Positions 1 to 11,496 of a DNA stretch of 64,000 nt are shown piece by piece. The DNA is from Larimichthys crocea (lineage: Eukaryota > Chordata > Actinopteri > Sciaenidae): NCBI RefSeq assembly GCF_000972845.2, contig NC_040022.1:16025865-16089864 (forward strand). Reading direction: 5' to 3'. The notes beneath the pieces were generated by a model. It did no database searches, was not told the origin of the DNA, and saw only the letters and a list, made by a program, of their open reading frames with translations. The position numbers were made by a program, and so were the translations under genes. Each line of letters starts with the position of its first letter. Position 1 is the stretch's first letter.

Positions 1-59
1 GGCTTCAAGGTCAGCTGGATGTTTTGTAGTTTTGTTTGTTCAACACAGGGTCTTTCCTG

Positions 60-101
<42 letters not shown>

Positions 102-1416
102 GGATAATATTCTGAATGGTTCTCAGTAACAGCATAGCTCCATCTATTGGGTTAAAAGTGGAAGTAAAACATTACATTAAAATTCAGGGATCTTGATATT
201 ATGTGCAAATTCCATCGCAACGTCTATCAATATAGTCAGCGAGACAGGACTGACAATACTTTACTTTTGATGTTTATACCATCAGTTGAACTCTCAATTA
301 CCCATTTAAGTTAGAACTGATAACACAGGATCATCTTAGCTCACAAGCGTCATGCCCCTGTTTTGCAAAATATTAAAGTTGTGTATAAAGCAGGTGTGCA
401 AAGCATCATATTAAATAAGAGAATGGTTGAGCCTTGCACAGTTTAGGGTCACCCTTGATAAATCTGATTGGTTTGCAAGATTTAAATAACCCAGCTTCTT
501 TTCCTCACCTGTGTCAGTGAGTTGATTCAGACCTTTTTTTATGCGCTGGCACTGAACAAACATAGAACGGAGATAAGTTTGGCACACAAGACTATCTTGA
601 CATTTAGGTCATCTGATTTAGCAGTTAGCTCACTCGTCTATTCACTGGAGACTCAAAGGCTACTTGTCGTGGTATCTCTGCTGAAATTTCTTGAATTTAA
701 CTTAACCTTCGCTTGATCTTTCACACACTTGTTCACACACTTACCATCCAAATATAACTCATAAGAGGAAGGGAAAATACAGTAAAAATAAAGAGGGTGG
801 GGTCACTTCCCCATTTGTCTTTGCGCAGTCCACGAATGAGCTCATCACACATTTCATACATCAAATACTGCTGACGGCACAATGTGAAAGAATGATTAAC
901 CCAAAAAAAATCAAATAAAGAAATACTTTGAAATTCTGGATTTGATTCACACTTTCACATTTCATATCTCCTATCACGTCACATTATCACATTCATTTCA
1001 TATCTTTAAAAATGTACAGTCAGAAGGTAATTTCTTTGACCCAGTGTTTCACGTTTGTGGTGTTTTACACATGATTATGTGAGCATAATTTTTAGAAACC
1101 ATAAAAGCTTCCAGAGTGTTAAGGAACAGAAATATCTTCCACATGTGGTCGGTGTAAAACAGCTAAATGTGGGCGTACATTTTATAGCGTCTTTGAGTGT
1201 GTATCACATATAGCATTTGACCAAAATTACTTACAAAGCACGACAGGAAAGGAGGCCCAAGCCAAAGCCTCGGTTGCATCAATCATCCACTCGGTAGTAA
1301 GATGTGAAAAGCTCATCCTCCCTGTGAACACAATGGAACAAGCAAAAAATGAAATAAAGTGTGTCATCAAACAATGGTCACTGAGTATGGGGCATTCACT
1401 GTGATCGTTTTTTTAG
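1..1416 (+). other. tcf3: tcf3 intron at the window's left edge
   Basis: This is non-coding sequence before the first tcf3 exon visible in the window. I found no open segment matching the activation-domain exons of E proteins, so I read it as one intron that continues off the left edge. It contains a (TG)n microsatellite at about 59-98 and is otherwise AT-rich. The short open frame at 522-716 has no family similarity. Confidence 0.6.
59..98. repeat. (TG)n microsatellite
   Basis: About 20 uninterrupted TG dinucleotides lie in the tcf3 intron. Confidence 0.95.
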
Positions 1417-4400
1417 GCTCTGCATCCCAGTGGACTCGGTCCTCTGGCCAGGCCACACCTTCACCCAACTTTGAGGGTGGACTTCAGTCCATGGTGAGTC
1501 AACATGTCTATTTTTATTCTTTTTCTTGTCAGAGATGCAACAAAAGAATGTTAAAGTGGATTACAGAAGTAAACACGCAATGTTACGGACATTCATACAT
1601 ACTTGTACCGTCTCATCGTCCATTATTCTTCATTTTCTGTAGGCGAGTAAGATGGAGGACCATCTGGACGAAGCCATCAATGTTCTTCAGCGTCACGCCA
1701 GCGGACAAGGAGGACCAGGCCTGGCTGAAATGCACAATCTGCTCTCTTCTGGCTTAGGTTTACCTCCAGCCTTCACCAGTGCAGCACTTGGACTGGCCAG
1801 CCGCCTGCCAGGACTGGTGAGATGAATGAATATACAGCAGCACAGGATATCTATCAACAAATGACTGATTGAAGTTTGATATTTGAAGTTAAAATAAAAG
1901 TAAACAATAAGAGTAATAAGTCTGCTTTTTTTTCTCTTATGCAGCTATTAGAAATGTTTTATAAGATAATTGACACGCTGTGTTTAAATTGTTTTCCTCA
2001 AGATGTCCAGTCACCATGAGGAATCTGGTCTGCCCTCTAGTGGAGGACTTTTGCATAGTCACCACGGCAATGCATCTGTGCAGCCAGGATCTCAGCCTGC
2101 CGGTGAGACTTTATGTTGCTTTGTAATCCACTCTGTCATAAATAGTGGTAATACTTCACCATATATTTTTTTTTTACCTTTTTTGTTAAGTATCTTTGTT
2201 TCTGAATTATTCGCGCAGGCCTGACCGGTAGCTCAAATCGCTCCAGTGGTGCTGATATCAAACGAGAGGACAAGGAGGACGACGAGAACTGCTCCATTAC
2301 TGACAGGTCAGAGGATGAGAAAAAAGACCTGAAGCCCCGCCTGGGAACAAGGTGTCTAAGGTTTTCTTTTCAAGTAACATTTATACTTGATGCAGAGATT
2401 TTTTTTTTTTTTTTTAGATGAATCCTGCAGTAATTTAAGTATAAAATGTGTTTTTTATAGTCTTTTTAAATTTAATTAATAACCGTAGACTTATAGGCAC
2501 CAGTCTATTAAGATCTAAACAGGACTTAAGTTTTTTTCTTGCATGGTAAGAAAGACTGATTAGTTATAAATATAAAAAATAGAAATGGAGGATTTAAGAG
2601 GAAACTACATTTTTCGAGTCCTATAATCTAAATCCACATTCAAAAACAGTTATCACTGAGACAAACTCTTTTTCTAAATATGACATCCTTACATCCCTAC
2701 AGATGTAACCAAAAAATTAATCTATTAAATAAAAATACACATGAAAGACTGTTTCACAGCCAATGATTGGAAGAAAATTTACAGATTTCAAAAAAACAAG
2801 ATCAACACTCAATGAACTTGAAGACTTGGAAGTAATGAAGTCATGATTACAAACACTGCCACAGGCGTCAGTCACATTGTCTTACAGTTTCAGCTTCACT
2901 GCTGTAATCCCTGTTTGTGTTGCTGACTTATTTCCTGTAACCTAGAAATATTTGGTCAGAAACCACCAGGGCCAACGCCTAATGTGACCCACCTTTGTAG
3001 CAGTGTCTGTAATTGTCATCGAGTTACTCCATGTGGTGTTGACATTATGAAGAAAATTTATTGCACACCGTAATTGGCAAGTAATCTTTAGTGAACTGTA
3101 CCCATACTGTTGTTTCCTTCCCTCCTCACCTGCTATTGGCTCTTCACTAGACTGGATGATGAGGAAGACGATGAAGATCTGCCAGTGGAGATTAAGGTTG
3201 AGCGGGAGAAAGTACGGAGGTTGGCAAACAACACCCGTGAGCGGCTACGCGTGCGGGACATCAACGAGGCTTTTAAGGAGCTGGGCCGCATGTGTCAGCT
3301 CCATATGAGCAATGAGAAACCACAGACCAAATTGATCGTACTGCAACAGGCCGTTAACGTTATACTCAACCTGGAGCAGCAAGTTCGAGGTCAGTGGGTG
3401 TCCAGGGAGGAAGGAAGAGGAGGGGAAGGGCCTCTTTACAAAATAAAACTCCCACACGGCTTCACTTTCCGGCTCCTGACAATGTCCTGATAGCCATTTA
3501 AAACCTTTTTCACATCACCTGTCGTGGTAGAAAGAAAAAGAAATGGTGCCTGCTTAATATCAGTGAGTTGACGTATTGTAATCGTTGCAGTCGATCCTAA
3601 AAATGACCAACAAAGTGAGGACATGGGATAAGGAAATGAAGCTGTGTGACTGTTTTCAAGACATGCCCATTCTCCAGTTCATCTTCTAAGGTTTTCGTCC
3701 TCTGGTAACACATACAGGACTGCTGTCTGTTCTGATGCAGTATGTGTTGCATTGTCTTACAGTTGGCTGAAAATGCTTACATGTCTCTCCGCCTCACTCT
3801 TTGACTGGATTAACACATCTGTTTGTGTACTCCCACTTGCTTCTTTTCCCCCACTGTTGCCTCATTATGCTTTTATTAAAGTATGAATTCATTCCAGCTA
3901 AGTTATTTCAGCATCGCAGTGTCTTCTATACTCATACTTCAGGATAGCATGAGAGCAGGGCTTGTCTGTCGTCATGCGTATTAACCTGTCTCCAGCTTTG
4001 TTGCAGTGTCTCTGTGCCGCATGCCCCAGCCTTCTAAGCATTAACCCTTTTTAATTTTGCCACCCCGTTTCCGAGACAACCCTTTCCATCTCTTCTCCGT
4101 TCACTCCCCCTCGTCCTCTGTCATTTTCTTTTTACAGATGGCAACAGTGACCTCCTCTTCCTCACATTCAGATAAATACATCTCCTTCTGCTGATGTATT
4201 TAACACGATGCCCTCAGTCTCTCTCCTCTTGGCTTTTTTTTTTTTTTTTTTAAATCTCTGTGGCTCTTTCCATGTCGGCAGAGGGTGTTGCTTCCTCTCT
4301 CTCCCTTTCTCTCTCCCTCCTCATTATTTTTCTCATTCTGCTGGACAGTCACCATATCCCCTACAACTTCCATCCTGGACCCCAATGACCAAATAAAAAA

Positions 4401-5667
4401 AAAGAAAACACTTTGTTGGTTGGTTAGACTTCAGGACAGATTTATTAGACATTGTCACTAAGGTCAATGGTTGTACCTCCAATATATTTGTTCTTGGCTT
4501 TAAATCAATCTTTAGTGTCGCACTTGCTCACCTCACAACACTTAAAGTTGTGACTGATGGAGAATATAATACAAAAGTGTATTATTTGTCATTTAAAATA
4601 CTTTAGATAGAAGAAAAGAAAACACCCCTCCGCTCACTCTCCTGCAACGCAGCCCACCTCCACTGGGATCTTCTTCAGCAGTTTCACTGGTCTGGTTTTG
4701 GGCTAAGAGCTTGAAGTAACCATCATACATAGACATGCATAATAGAACCAGAAGCTAACAGAAGTTAAATGCAGTATTGTAGGTTTAAACCAGAACAACT
4801 GCAGCTTTAGTGAGAACATCTAGCCTAGGTTCAGCGAGGGTTGTGATTTGGGTTTGTTAACCAGCCCCTCCAACCCCCCCTTCTCCTCCCGGCTCTAGCG
4901 TTGTCTCGGTGACTGATGAAAACCTGACTGCCGAGGAGAAGGAGCAGAGGGAGCGTGAGCGCCGCCAGGCTAACAACGCTAGGGAGAGGGTGCGTGTGCG
5001 CGACATTAACGAAGCCTTCAGAGAGCTGGGCAGGATGTGTCAGGTCCACCTGCAGAGCGACAAGGCCCAGACCAAGCTTATCATCCTGCAACAGGCTGTC
5101 CAGGTCATACTGGGCCTGGAGAAGCAGGTGCGAGGTAGGTCAGCCAATACAGGAAGGTCTGATCCACATAGACAACCAACCATCTCTCATCACTGCTGGA
5201 CAAACGTTTCCAGTCATTCACCTTTAGGAAAATCTTTTGTTCTCACTTACTGTATAGCATCCACTTTGGCTTTCTCTGTGCTATTTGCCTGCATCACTTT
5301 GAAAAATGAAGAAAGGGGAGAAGAAAGGAGGAGGAGGAGGAGGAGGAAGTATACCCCTGCTTTTCTGCCAAACACCTGCAGTTCTCATCCTACTTTTCAT
5401 TTTCCTGCTTTCCTTGCTTTCCCCCTCTGTCTATTATTGACCTTTTTTGTATGTTCAACACTCTGCTTTGAATATTTCTGATGGTGGAACATGACTGATA
5501 TTAAGAGCTTTTAATCTATGCATGTGTCCTTTCGTTTTAAAGAGCGTAATTTGAACCCAAAGGCTGCCTGCCTCAAGAGGAGAGAGGAGGAAAAAGTTTC
5601 AGGCGTGGACCCCCAGATGCAGCTTGGTGGAGGTCACCCTGGTCTAGGAGGAGATGGACATATGTAA
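1417..5667 (+). CDS. tcf3: Transcription factor 3 (E2A, class I bHLH E protein), C-terminal part, 5' partial
   Basis: This E protein binds E-box DNA as a homodimer or with tissue-specific bHLH partners. Coding exons are 1417-1493, 1643-1816, 2003-2102, 2219-2351, then either 3151-3389 or 4899-5134, then 5543-5667. Every exon has AG/GT borders and the phases join without a break. The exon at 1643-1816 begins with the conserved [12 protein letters not shown] segment. The exon at 2219-2351 holds the [11 protein letters not shown] acidic stretch typical of TCF3. The last exon encodes [20 protein letters not shown] and ends GDGHM at 5667, close to the mammalian E2A tail. TCF4 and TCF12 are less likely, because the acidic linker and the C-terminus match TCF3. 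Fish can have tcf3a and tcf3b; I cannot say which this is. The N-terminal activation domains lie to the left of the window. Confidence 0.95.
3151..3389 (+). CDS. tcf3: tcf3 alternative bHLH exon, E12 type
   Basis: This 239-nt exon begins with an acidic linker ([11 protein letters not shown]) and encodes a complete basic-helix-loop-helix. The basic region reads [17 protein letters not shown], helix 1 ELGRMCQLH, and helix 2 ends LEQQVR. The [11 protein letters not shown] variant and the NEKPQTKL loop identify the E12 form. It starts after a cactag acceptor and ends at CGAG/gtcagt with phase 1, the same phase as the E47 exon downstream, so either can join the last exon at 5543. In E12 proteins an upstream acidic stretch lowers DNA binding by homodimers, and this exon carries one. 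Inclusion of both exons would place two bHLH domains in tandem, which is not known for the family. Confidence 0.95.
3390..4898 (+). other. tcf3: Intron between the two alternative tcf3 bHLH exons, pyrimidine-rich
   Basis: No coding exon is visible here. The intron carries long CU-rich stretches at about 4095-4130 and 4205-4345, plus a C/T-rich run at 4865-4898 directly before the E47 exon. Choice between the E12 and E47 exons in mammals is known to involve PTBP1 in this intron and hnRNP H/F on the E47 exon. The pyrimidine tracts are compatible with that, by inference only. Confidence 0.6.
4899..5134 (+). CDS. tcf3: tcf3 alternative bHLH exon, E47 type
   Basis: This 236-nt exon encodes the second version of the bHLH domain. 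The basic region is [17 protein letters not shown], followed by [20 protein letters not shown] and ending LEKQVR. The valine in RERVRV and the SDKAQ loop mark it as E47. It shares start and end phases with the E12 exon at 3151-3389, so the two are interchangeable. A G-run pair sits at 4981-4990 (AGGGAGAGGG), the kind of element bound by hnRNP H/F in the mammalian E47 exon. The acceptor follows a C-rich pyrimidine tract and the donor is CGAG/gtaggt. Open reading continues into the intron after 5134 but has no family match. Confidence 0.95.
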
Positions 5668-8660
5668 TTCTCAGGTCAGTCTACAGCGCATGTGCAGTGA
5701 GGTTTAATAATAATATAATATGTATTTTAAGTGTTTTGTGGACGTATATTCATTCATTTTTCTCCTTTCTCTTCACAGTTCCTGTTGATTGTACAGCCCT
5801 TAGAACACGTGGCCTTAATCTATCATTGTCATGCATCTCAGTGTGTGTTAATCAACTTTTGGAAAGCACACACGCATACACACCTCATTACTGACAAGGC
5901 AGGCGGCCACATTCCTGACAGTGAATACAAAAGTAACAAGCACACTCTCGCAGAAAGAGGAAACATTTATTAATCTTTACACGACAATACTTTTGAACCG
6001 AGGACACTGGTTTTGAAGACGGTGGGAATTAAGGACATAAGGACATTCTTATGATCGTGTTTTTGTAAGACATTTTGAGAAAAAAAAATTGCTTTACACG
6101 TTGGGAGCAAAACTTGTTTGGATCAAATAAAACTTTTTGGATCAATTTGCTCGTGTGAGCAGAGTTAGGATTTGTATTGTTGGATAATTATTGGCATTCC
6201 CATCTGAAAAGGAGGTCTTACATTCTTCACAAGAGGGACAGCCGGGTTTCTATCTTACCATCCAACAAAAACCTGTTTAAGCACGTGCCTGAAAGAGGCT
6301 GAATGCTAATAGTGTTTGATTAAGATAAAAAATAGCCATCTCTTTTAGCCTCTTATGTGATGACTGAATTTCAAACATGACTTTGGAGACATCTAGCCAC
6401 TGACTGGCCAATCAGAGAGCCGACTTCTCTTTCTGACATGCTGGTAACTCTGGCCGTATTTTTTGAATTTCTTGCTTTGGCTGACTCACACGTGTTGTGG
6501 GTTAATTTTGTGTTTATTTTTAACTGTGGATCCCCGAGTCTTATCTCTTAAAGTCCTGTACATCTGTTATTGTCACGGCCATGCAAGCGGAATAGAAAAA
6601 CCGCCAGAGAGAGAAAGAGAAAGAGACCCACCACTAACGCAAACACGAGCAGAGACTCGATACAAATCCAGGATCCATGCCGACGTCGAATCAAATCCCA
6701 ACCTTCCCTCCATGAGGCTGCCCAACGGATTCGAGCACGCAGGTGTGTCCCTCGCTGCTCGCGTCCTTCACCATCATGAAATCAGTCGCGCTCTCGCGGC
6801 CGTGTGGTCAGTTTGAACCCTCTGACTCAAACGCAGCCCTGTCAAATCGTACCTAAAGACACTGTTGCAGCACGGTGAGCTCACTTAACGCAAGTCTCAG
6901 AGCAATTTGTATTGTGGTAAACGAGATTTGCTTAGAAGACAGAAATAATTGAGTATTGAAAGGGATCATGAGTGTTACTGCTACCTTGTGGAGAATTTAC
7001 TCAATCGCCATTGACTGACTTGTTGTGGTTGTTGCTCCGTGTTGAGCATTTTTGGTGTTTTTGTTTTGTTTCCCCCCCTTTGAACAATTTACAAAACCTG
7101 TTGTAAGGATCTTCCTTTTGTAGAATTGATTTATAATTTTTTAATTTTATTTTTTACTTTGTAAGATAGTTGTATGAGTTTTGTTTTCATCATTTGGAAT
7201 GCTCTTTCTTTTTTTTCTTCTTTTTTTTGTTTACATTGTTTAAATGTAATGACGACTCAATTTTAGATTCCAGGAACAAAGTGAGGTGTTTTTTCTTTCC
7301 TGCCAGGTGCTTAGAAATGTTAGAAATGACAAAATGATCTGGCTTTAACATCACATGTTGTGATATTGCCCTTTTGTTGTTTTTTTTTTTTCGAATGCCT
7401 GTTTCAACCCAAACCTGTCAGGCCAGTTGTAATTGGATTGTTCTGGTGTTTGCGACAGTTTTTCTTAAAATGAAACATGTTTTTCTTCAGCACCCCCCTC
7501 CCCCCTCCCTCCTGTCCATCTCTCTGATGAGAGCTTGTTGATTAGTTTAAGGAAGGGCAGCAGGGGCGGTCTGCACAACATAATTCATTCAATTTCATTA
7601 TTATTATTATAATTATTATTATTATGTAAAAGGAATCAAAAAGGGTGGCCTTAGTCATTTCCCTGACTTTGGGAGTTTTGATAATGGTTACTCACCAGTG
7701 CCTGAATACTTCTCTGCTTCACGGTAGATGATGTTGTATTTGAGGATTTATAGGTTGTACCTTTTTTATAATACAGATGTATAAAAACATACAGTATATA
7801 CTTCAATAACATCTGACAACATCTAAATGAAAAGTTACACTTACTGAGACTGACAGCATCTGCGTGTCATTAAATGTAAGATGACTAATAACCTGGTCTA
7901 CAATTTTGACAGTGAAAACTGTACTTAAAGTTTCTCATCTTTTATGAACTGATTTTCTTAAATATAATTTTGTCATTGACTGGCATGTGCATTGATATGT
8001 ATGTACAGCTGTATATGGCCTCATCAGCTTTATCATTGTAAGCTGATACTGATATGTAACAGTATTTGGTTTACCTGTAATTCTGTCACAGATCCTGCCC
8101 TATGGACTAGCCCCAAACATTTTCTTTGTCAGTAACTTTAGCCTTTCTGCAGAAGAACCTGGTGTTGTTGTGACACGAAAAGTCACTACTGAACACTTTT
8201 ATCTCTTAACACAAAAGATATGACTGCAGTATCCAAGTATCAAAACATGCACCTGATATTCTTTGTTAACAGATCTTTCTGTCCTCCACACACAGATGAC
8301 CTGCTTCAGATCTCTGTCTTCACTCATGTTTGGGGACAACATCTATGTAGGCTATGTCCTCAAAGTGCCTCCTGTTTCCTATTTTTTATATATAAAGTAG
8401 ATATCGAGAACTGTTGTGTATATAACAGTAATGTAGCAATAAATGTGCCATTTTTAATAACAAAACCCTTGTTTATACCGTGTCTTTTTTTTTCTTTTAC
8501 CTGTAAATATGTAACTTGTGCTGTGCAAACTAGTGACTCAGGCTGTGGTTGAACTCTTCAGTATTTTATTTTTGAAATTTAATTTACTGGGACAGATCAA
8601 ATGGGAAGTGATGATTTTATAGACCTTAAAGCTACAATAAACATGAGCTGACAGCTTAAT
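5668..8660 (+). other. tcf3: tcf3 3' UTR with several polyadenylation signals
   Basis: Non-coding sequence follows the stop at 5665-5667. A possible UTR intron runs from a CAG/gtcagt donor near 5676 to a tcttcacag acceptor near 5779. The junction is so close to the stop that it should not trigger decay. AATAAA signals occur at 6126-6131, 8438-8443 and 8636-8641, predicting short and long 3' UTR forms. A Pumilio-like TGTAAATA lies near 8502. A CpG-rich patch at about 6560-6830 holds open frames without family similarity. Short ATT repeats occur near 7595-7625. Confidence 0.65.
8438..8443 (+). terminator. tcf3: Likely tcf3 poly(A) signal
   Basis: A canonical AATAAA about 2.8 kb after the stop is followed by T-rich sequence (a run of nine Ts near 8486). 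A second AATAAA at 8636-8641 is an alternative. Confidence 0.55.
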
Positions 8661-9028
8661 TAGACAACCCTGGCTGTAATCAGACAAATATGATTCCGTA
8701 TTATATCGCACATTCATCAGCTAAACTAATAATTCATAAACTGATAATAGATTTGTGTCCAAATGTACAAAGTGAGCTCAAAATATGTACGATGAAGGAA
8801 GGTCCGCTGCTTTCTCTCTTCACTTATGCAGTGGAAGAGAAACAACATACAAACACATCAATACAAATATTCACAAACAGCGCCACCTAAAGAAACATTT
8901 ACAGTACAGAAAGACAATGTCAAAGTACCGCCCATGATGTTTGATTGACAGCTGATCTCTGTGCTGTGAAGAAATGTCACAAAGATAAAGAGTTAAAACA
9001 CAGAATTTAACCCTTAAATGACTTCTAT

Positions 9029-10711
9029 CTATTTCATTTTACACAACTCTGCAGTGTTTCCAACAGACCAGGATAACCAAGGTCCAGCATAGAGAGGCTG
9101 AGTGAACGTGGTCTGGACTCTGTGGAGAAGAGTCATGGTTTCAGAGACACTGTAGAAGGAAAGAATACCTGCACTGTGATCAAGGTACACTCCAACTCTG
9201 GAGGACAGGGGACCTGAGACAGGAGTGCTGTTGTTGTTGTACCAAAATGTGTAACTGTTTTGGTTACAGTCTAACCTCCAAGATTTGTCATTGCCTCCAA
9301 ATACACATGCATCTGATTTCCCTGCTCTGCTGATATTCTTGTATGTGACTGCTACACCAACTCCTTTTCCTCTCCACTCCACCTCCCAGTAACAACGTCC
9401 AGTCAGACTCTCTCTACTAAGGACCTGATTATAAAAAGTGAATCTGTCTGGGTGACTAGAATAAGACTGATGTTGTTCCATTAATGTCACTTTTCTGTTC
9501 CCCTCAGATAATAACAGCTTAGTGTTTGCTGTGTTTGGATCCAGTGTGAGTTTACGTGAATATTTTAAGAACTCAGCTCTGGTCTTGGGCTCTGGTTTTG
9601 GTCCTGACAGTAAAACATCAACTTCAGTCACTGTCAGTGAGATGTTTGTCCATTGGTCCCTCAGAACGTCCTGTAGTTTATCTCTGAGCTCTGACACAGC
9701 AGCTGTCACATCCTCAAAGTACCTCAAAGGACGGATATTGATGCTGGATAAGTCTGTAGTTTGGCTGAGTTGTGACAGTGAGGGGTAGTTTTGGAGAAAC
9801 TGGTTGTGGTCCTCTGTGTGCGGGAGCTTCTTCAAATCAGCGTCTTTCCTCTTCAGCTCAGTGATCTCCTGTTCCAGCTTCTCCTGAAGCTCTTTGACTC
9901 GACTCACTTCAGTTTCCTGCTGGGATCTGACCTGCTGCTTCACATCAGACATTCTTTTCTCCATGAGACGGATCAGCTCAGTGAAGATCTTCTCACTGTC
10001 CTCCACTGCTTTATCAGCAGAGCCATTGATAGCCTCCACCTCCTGTTGAAGCTCGTTCACATCTTTCTCTCTGTCCTGGATTCTCTGCTGGATGTTTTGT
10101 CGAGTCACCTCGAGCTCTCTCTGCCTCTCAGTCCTTTCTGCTGCAGCTGAGACTGTTTCATGGCCTTTATGTTCATCCATAGAGCAGAGATAACAGATAC
10201 ACTGCTGATCAGTACGGCAGAATATCTTCATCACCTCATCATGACGAGAGCAGATGTTCTCCTGTAGCTTCTTGGAGGGCTCCACCAGCTTGTGTTTCTC
10301 AAAGGCAGAGGATTCAAAGTGAGGCTGAAGGTGTTTCTCACAGTAAGAGACCAGACAGAACAGACAGGACTTCAGAGCTTTCAGTTTTCTCCCAGTGCAG
10401 AAATCACAGGCCACATCTTCAGGTCCAGCATAGCAGTGATCAGCAGGAGCAGCTTGGAGTCCTGTCTTCTTCAGTTCCTCCACTAAAGCTGTTAATATGG
10501 TGTTTTTCATCAGGATAGGCCTCGGTGTGAAGGTCTGCCTACACTGAGGGCAGCTGTGGATTCTTTTCTCATCCTCTCCATCCCAGAAGTTTTGAATACA
10601 GTTCATGCAGTAGCTGTGTCCACAGGGAATAGCCACCGGATCCTTCAGTAGATCCAGACAGATCGGACAAGAGAAGGTTTCCTGGTTCAGTTTATTTCCT
10701 TGCTGCGCCAT
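9029..10711 (-). CDS. Tripartite-motif protein (RING, B-boxes, coiled coil, PRY-SPRY), intronless
   Basis: This single uninterrupted frame encodes 560 residues, likely a RING E3 ubiquitin ligase of the large fish TRIM16/TRIM25-like group, many members of which act in innate immunity. The RING finger lies at about residues 15-58 (CPIC...CGHSYC...CPQC). A B-box1-like cysteine cluster (CDFC...CLFC) and a B-box2 (CSRHDEVMKIFC...CYLC...HKGHE) follow, then a coiled coil rich in E, K and Q. The C-terminal 180 or so residues form PRY-SPRY, with the LTLDPNTAN, CYWEVEW and GVYLDHSAG motifs. I chose the ATG at 10709-10711 (MAQQGNKL), which is how this family usually begins; the frame extends six codons upstream only from a TTG. 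The lack of introns suggests a retrocopy or a one-exon subfamily. The exact orthologue is unknown. It lies antisense to its neighbours. Confidence 0.9.
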   Translation of the reverse strand: MAQQGNKLNQETFSCPICLDLLKDPVAIPCGHSYCMNCIQNFWDGEDEKRIHSCPQCRQTFTPRPILMKNTILTALVEELKKTGLQAAPADHCYAGPEDVACDFCTGRKLKALKSCLFCLVSYCEKHLQPHFESSAFEKHKLVEPSKKLQENICSRHDEVMKIFCRTDQQCICYLCSMDEHKGHETVSAAAERTERQRELEVTRQNIQQRIQDREKDVNELQQEVEAINGSADKAVEDSEKIFTELIRLMEKRMSDVKQQVRSQQETEVSRVKELQEKLEQEITELKRKDADLKKLPHTEDHNQFLQNYPSLSQLSQTTDLSSINIRPLRYFEDVTAAVSELRDKLQDVLRDQWTNISLTVTEVDVLLSGPKPEPKTRAEFLKYSRKLTLDPNTANTKLLLSEGNRKVTLMEQHQSYSSHPDRFTFYNQVLSRESLTGRCYWEVEWRGKGVGVAVTYKNISRAGKSDACVFGGNDKSWRLDCNQNSYTFWYNNNSTPVSGPLSSRVGVYLDHSAGILSFYSVSETMTLLHRVQTTFTQPLYAGPWLSWSVGNTAELCKMK

Positions 10712-10845
10712 TTCTCCTCTCCGTGTCAACGACTGTCTGAGTTTGCCTTCCTCAGAAATGAAACTAGTTTGAGCTCTGATCTAAACAACATGGGGGAGGG
10801 AAGAAGGAAACACTTATCAAGAGCTGAGTCATTCCAGGAAGAGAG

Positions 10846-10846
<1 letters not shown>

Positions 10847-10889
<43 letters not shown>
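10847..10889. repeat. (AC)n microsatellite upstream of the TRIM gene
   Basis: About 21 AC units lie roughly 135 bp upstream of the TRIM start codon. Open frames across it are repeat artefacts. Confidence 0.95.
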
Positions 10890-10891
<2 letters not shown>

Positions 10892-10976
10892 TATTCAGTT
10901 CATTGTCATTGCACTCTGAAATGAAAGGATAGAACAAATAAGAAATTTGAGTTGAAAAAGAAATCATAGAATCAAT

Positions 10977-11318
10977 TTATAGACCAAAATGTATCATCAT
11001 CAATAACTCATCAAAGTAGCCACAACATATAACAGCTGAACACACTCGTGGCATTCTTTCTACAATAGAAAGAAAATATTCTTCAGAAAGTTCTTCCCAA
11101 GTCTGTTGCAGAAGTTCCCATAAATGTGTGGCACTTGTAGGTTGCTTGGCTTTAACTCTTTTGCCCAGTTCATCCCAAACCAGCTCGATGGGGTTTAAGT
11201 CTGGAGACTGTGCTGGCCACTCCATGTTTTCAAGCATACCATCTTGTTCTTTTTTCCTGAGGTAGTTTTGGCATAGCTTGGACTTGTGTTTTGGGTCATT
11301 ATCTTGCTGTGTATATAT
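10977..11318 (-). mobile_element. Tc1/mariner transposase fragment (C-terminal, decayed)
   Basis: Read on the minus strand, this segment carries the end of a Tc1-type DDE transposase. It has the QQDNDPKHKS block containing the second catalytic aspartate, then PAQSPDLNPIELVWDEL containing the third acidic residue, and stops after a helical tail. The N-terminal DNA-binding part and the first aspartate are absent and no inverted repeats are visible. The copy is therefore truncated and inactive. It ends less than 100 bp from the uqcr11 promoter elements. Confidence 0.9.
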
Positions 11319-11387
11319 ATATAATGTGTGTGTGTGTGTGTACAGTTTACTATCTCTTATTGTTAAAGACTTTTATTTTCTTAAGCA

Positions 11388-11415
11388 ACCGGAAGTACTA
11401 TCCGCGCTTGCGCAC
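11388..11415 (+). promoter_or_regulatory. uqcr11: uqcr11 promoter elements: ETS/GABP-like and NRF1-like sites
   Basis: ACCGGAAGT at 11388-11396 fits the GABP (NRF-2)/ETS consensus. GCGCTTGCGCAC at 11404-11415 is one mismatch from an NRF1 palindrome. A second, weaker GGAAGT lies near 11434. Both factors are known regulators of nuclear genes for the respiratory chain, which fits the gene that starts about 80 bp downstream. Confidence 0.6.
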
Positions 11416-11496
11416 TAGACGTGGTCGTAGCTCGGAAGTCCTCTTAGCTTTGAGCTAGTCGGCACGTCCTGTGTTAGAGGACACGTTTCAGCCAAA

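Noticed and set aside
6463..6816. 117-codon open frame in a CpG-rich patch downstream of tcf3
   Set aside because: Lies in the tcf3 3' UTR, has no family similarity and competes with another frame over the same bases; CpG content explains the openness.
9522..10150. Plus-strand open frames opposite the TRIM gene
   Set aside because: Mirror frames of the TRIM coding sequence (coiled-coil and SPRY regions) with no similarity of their own.
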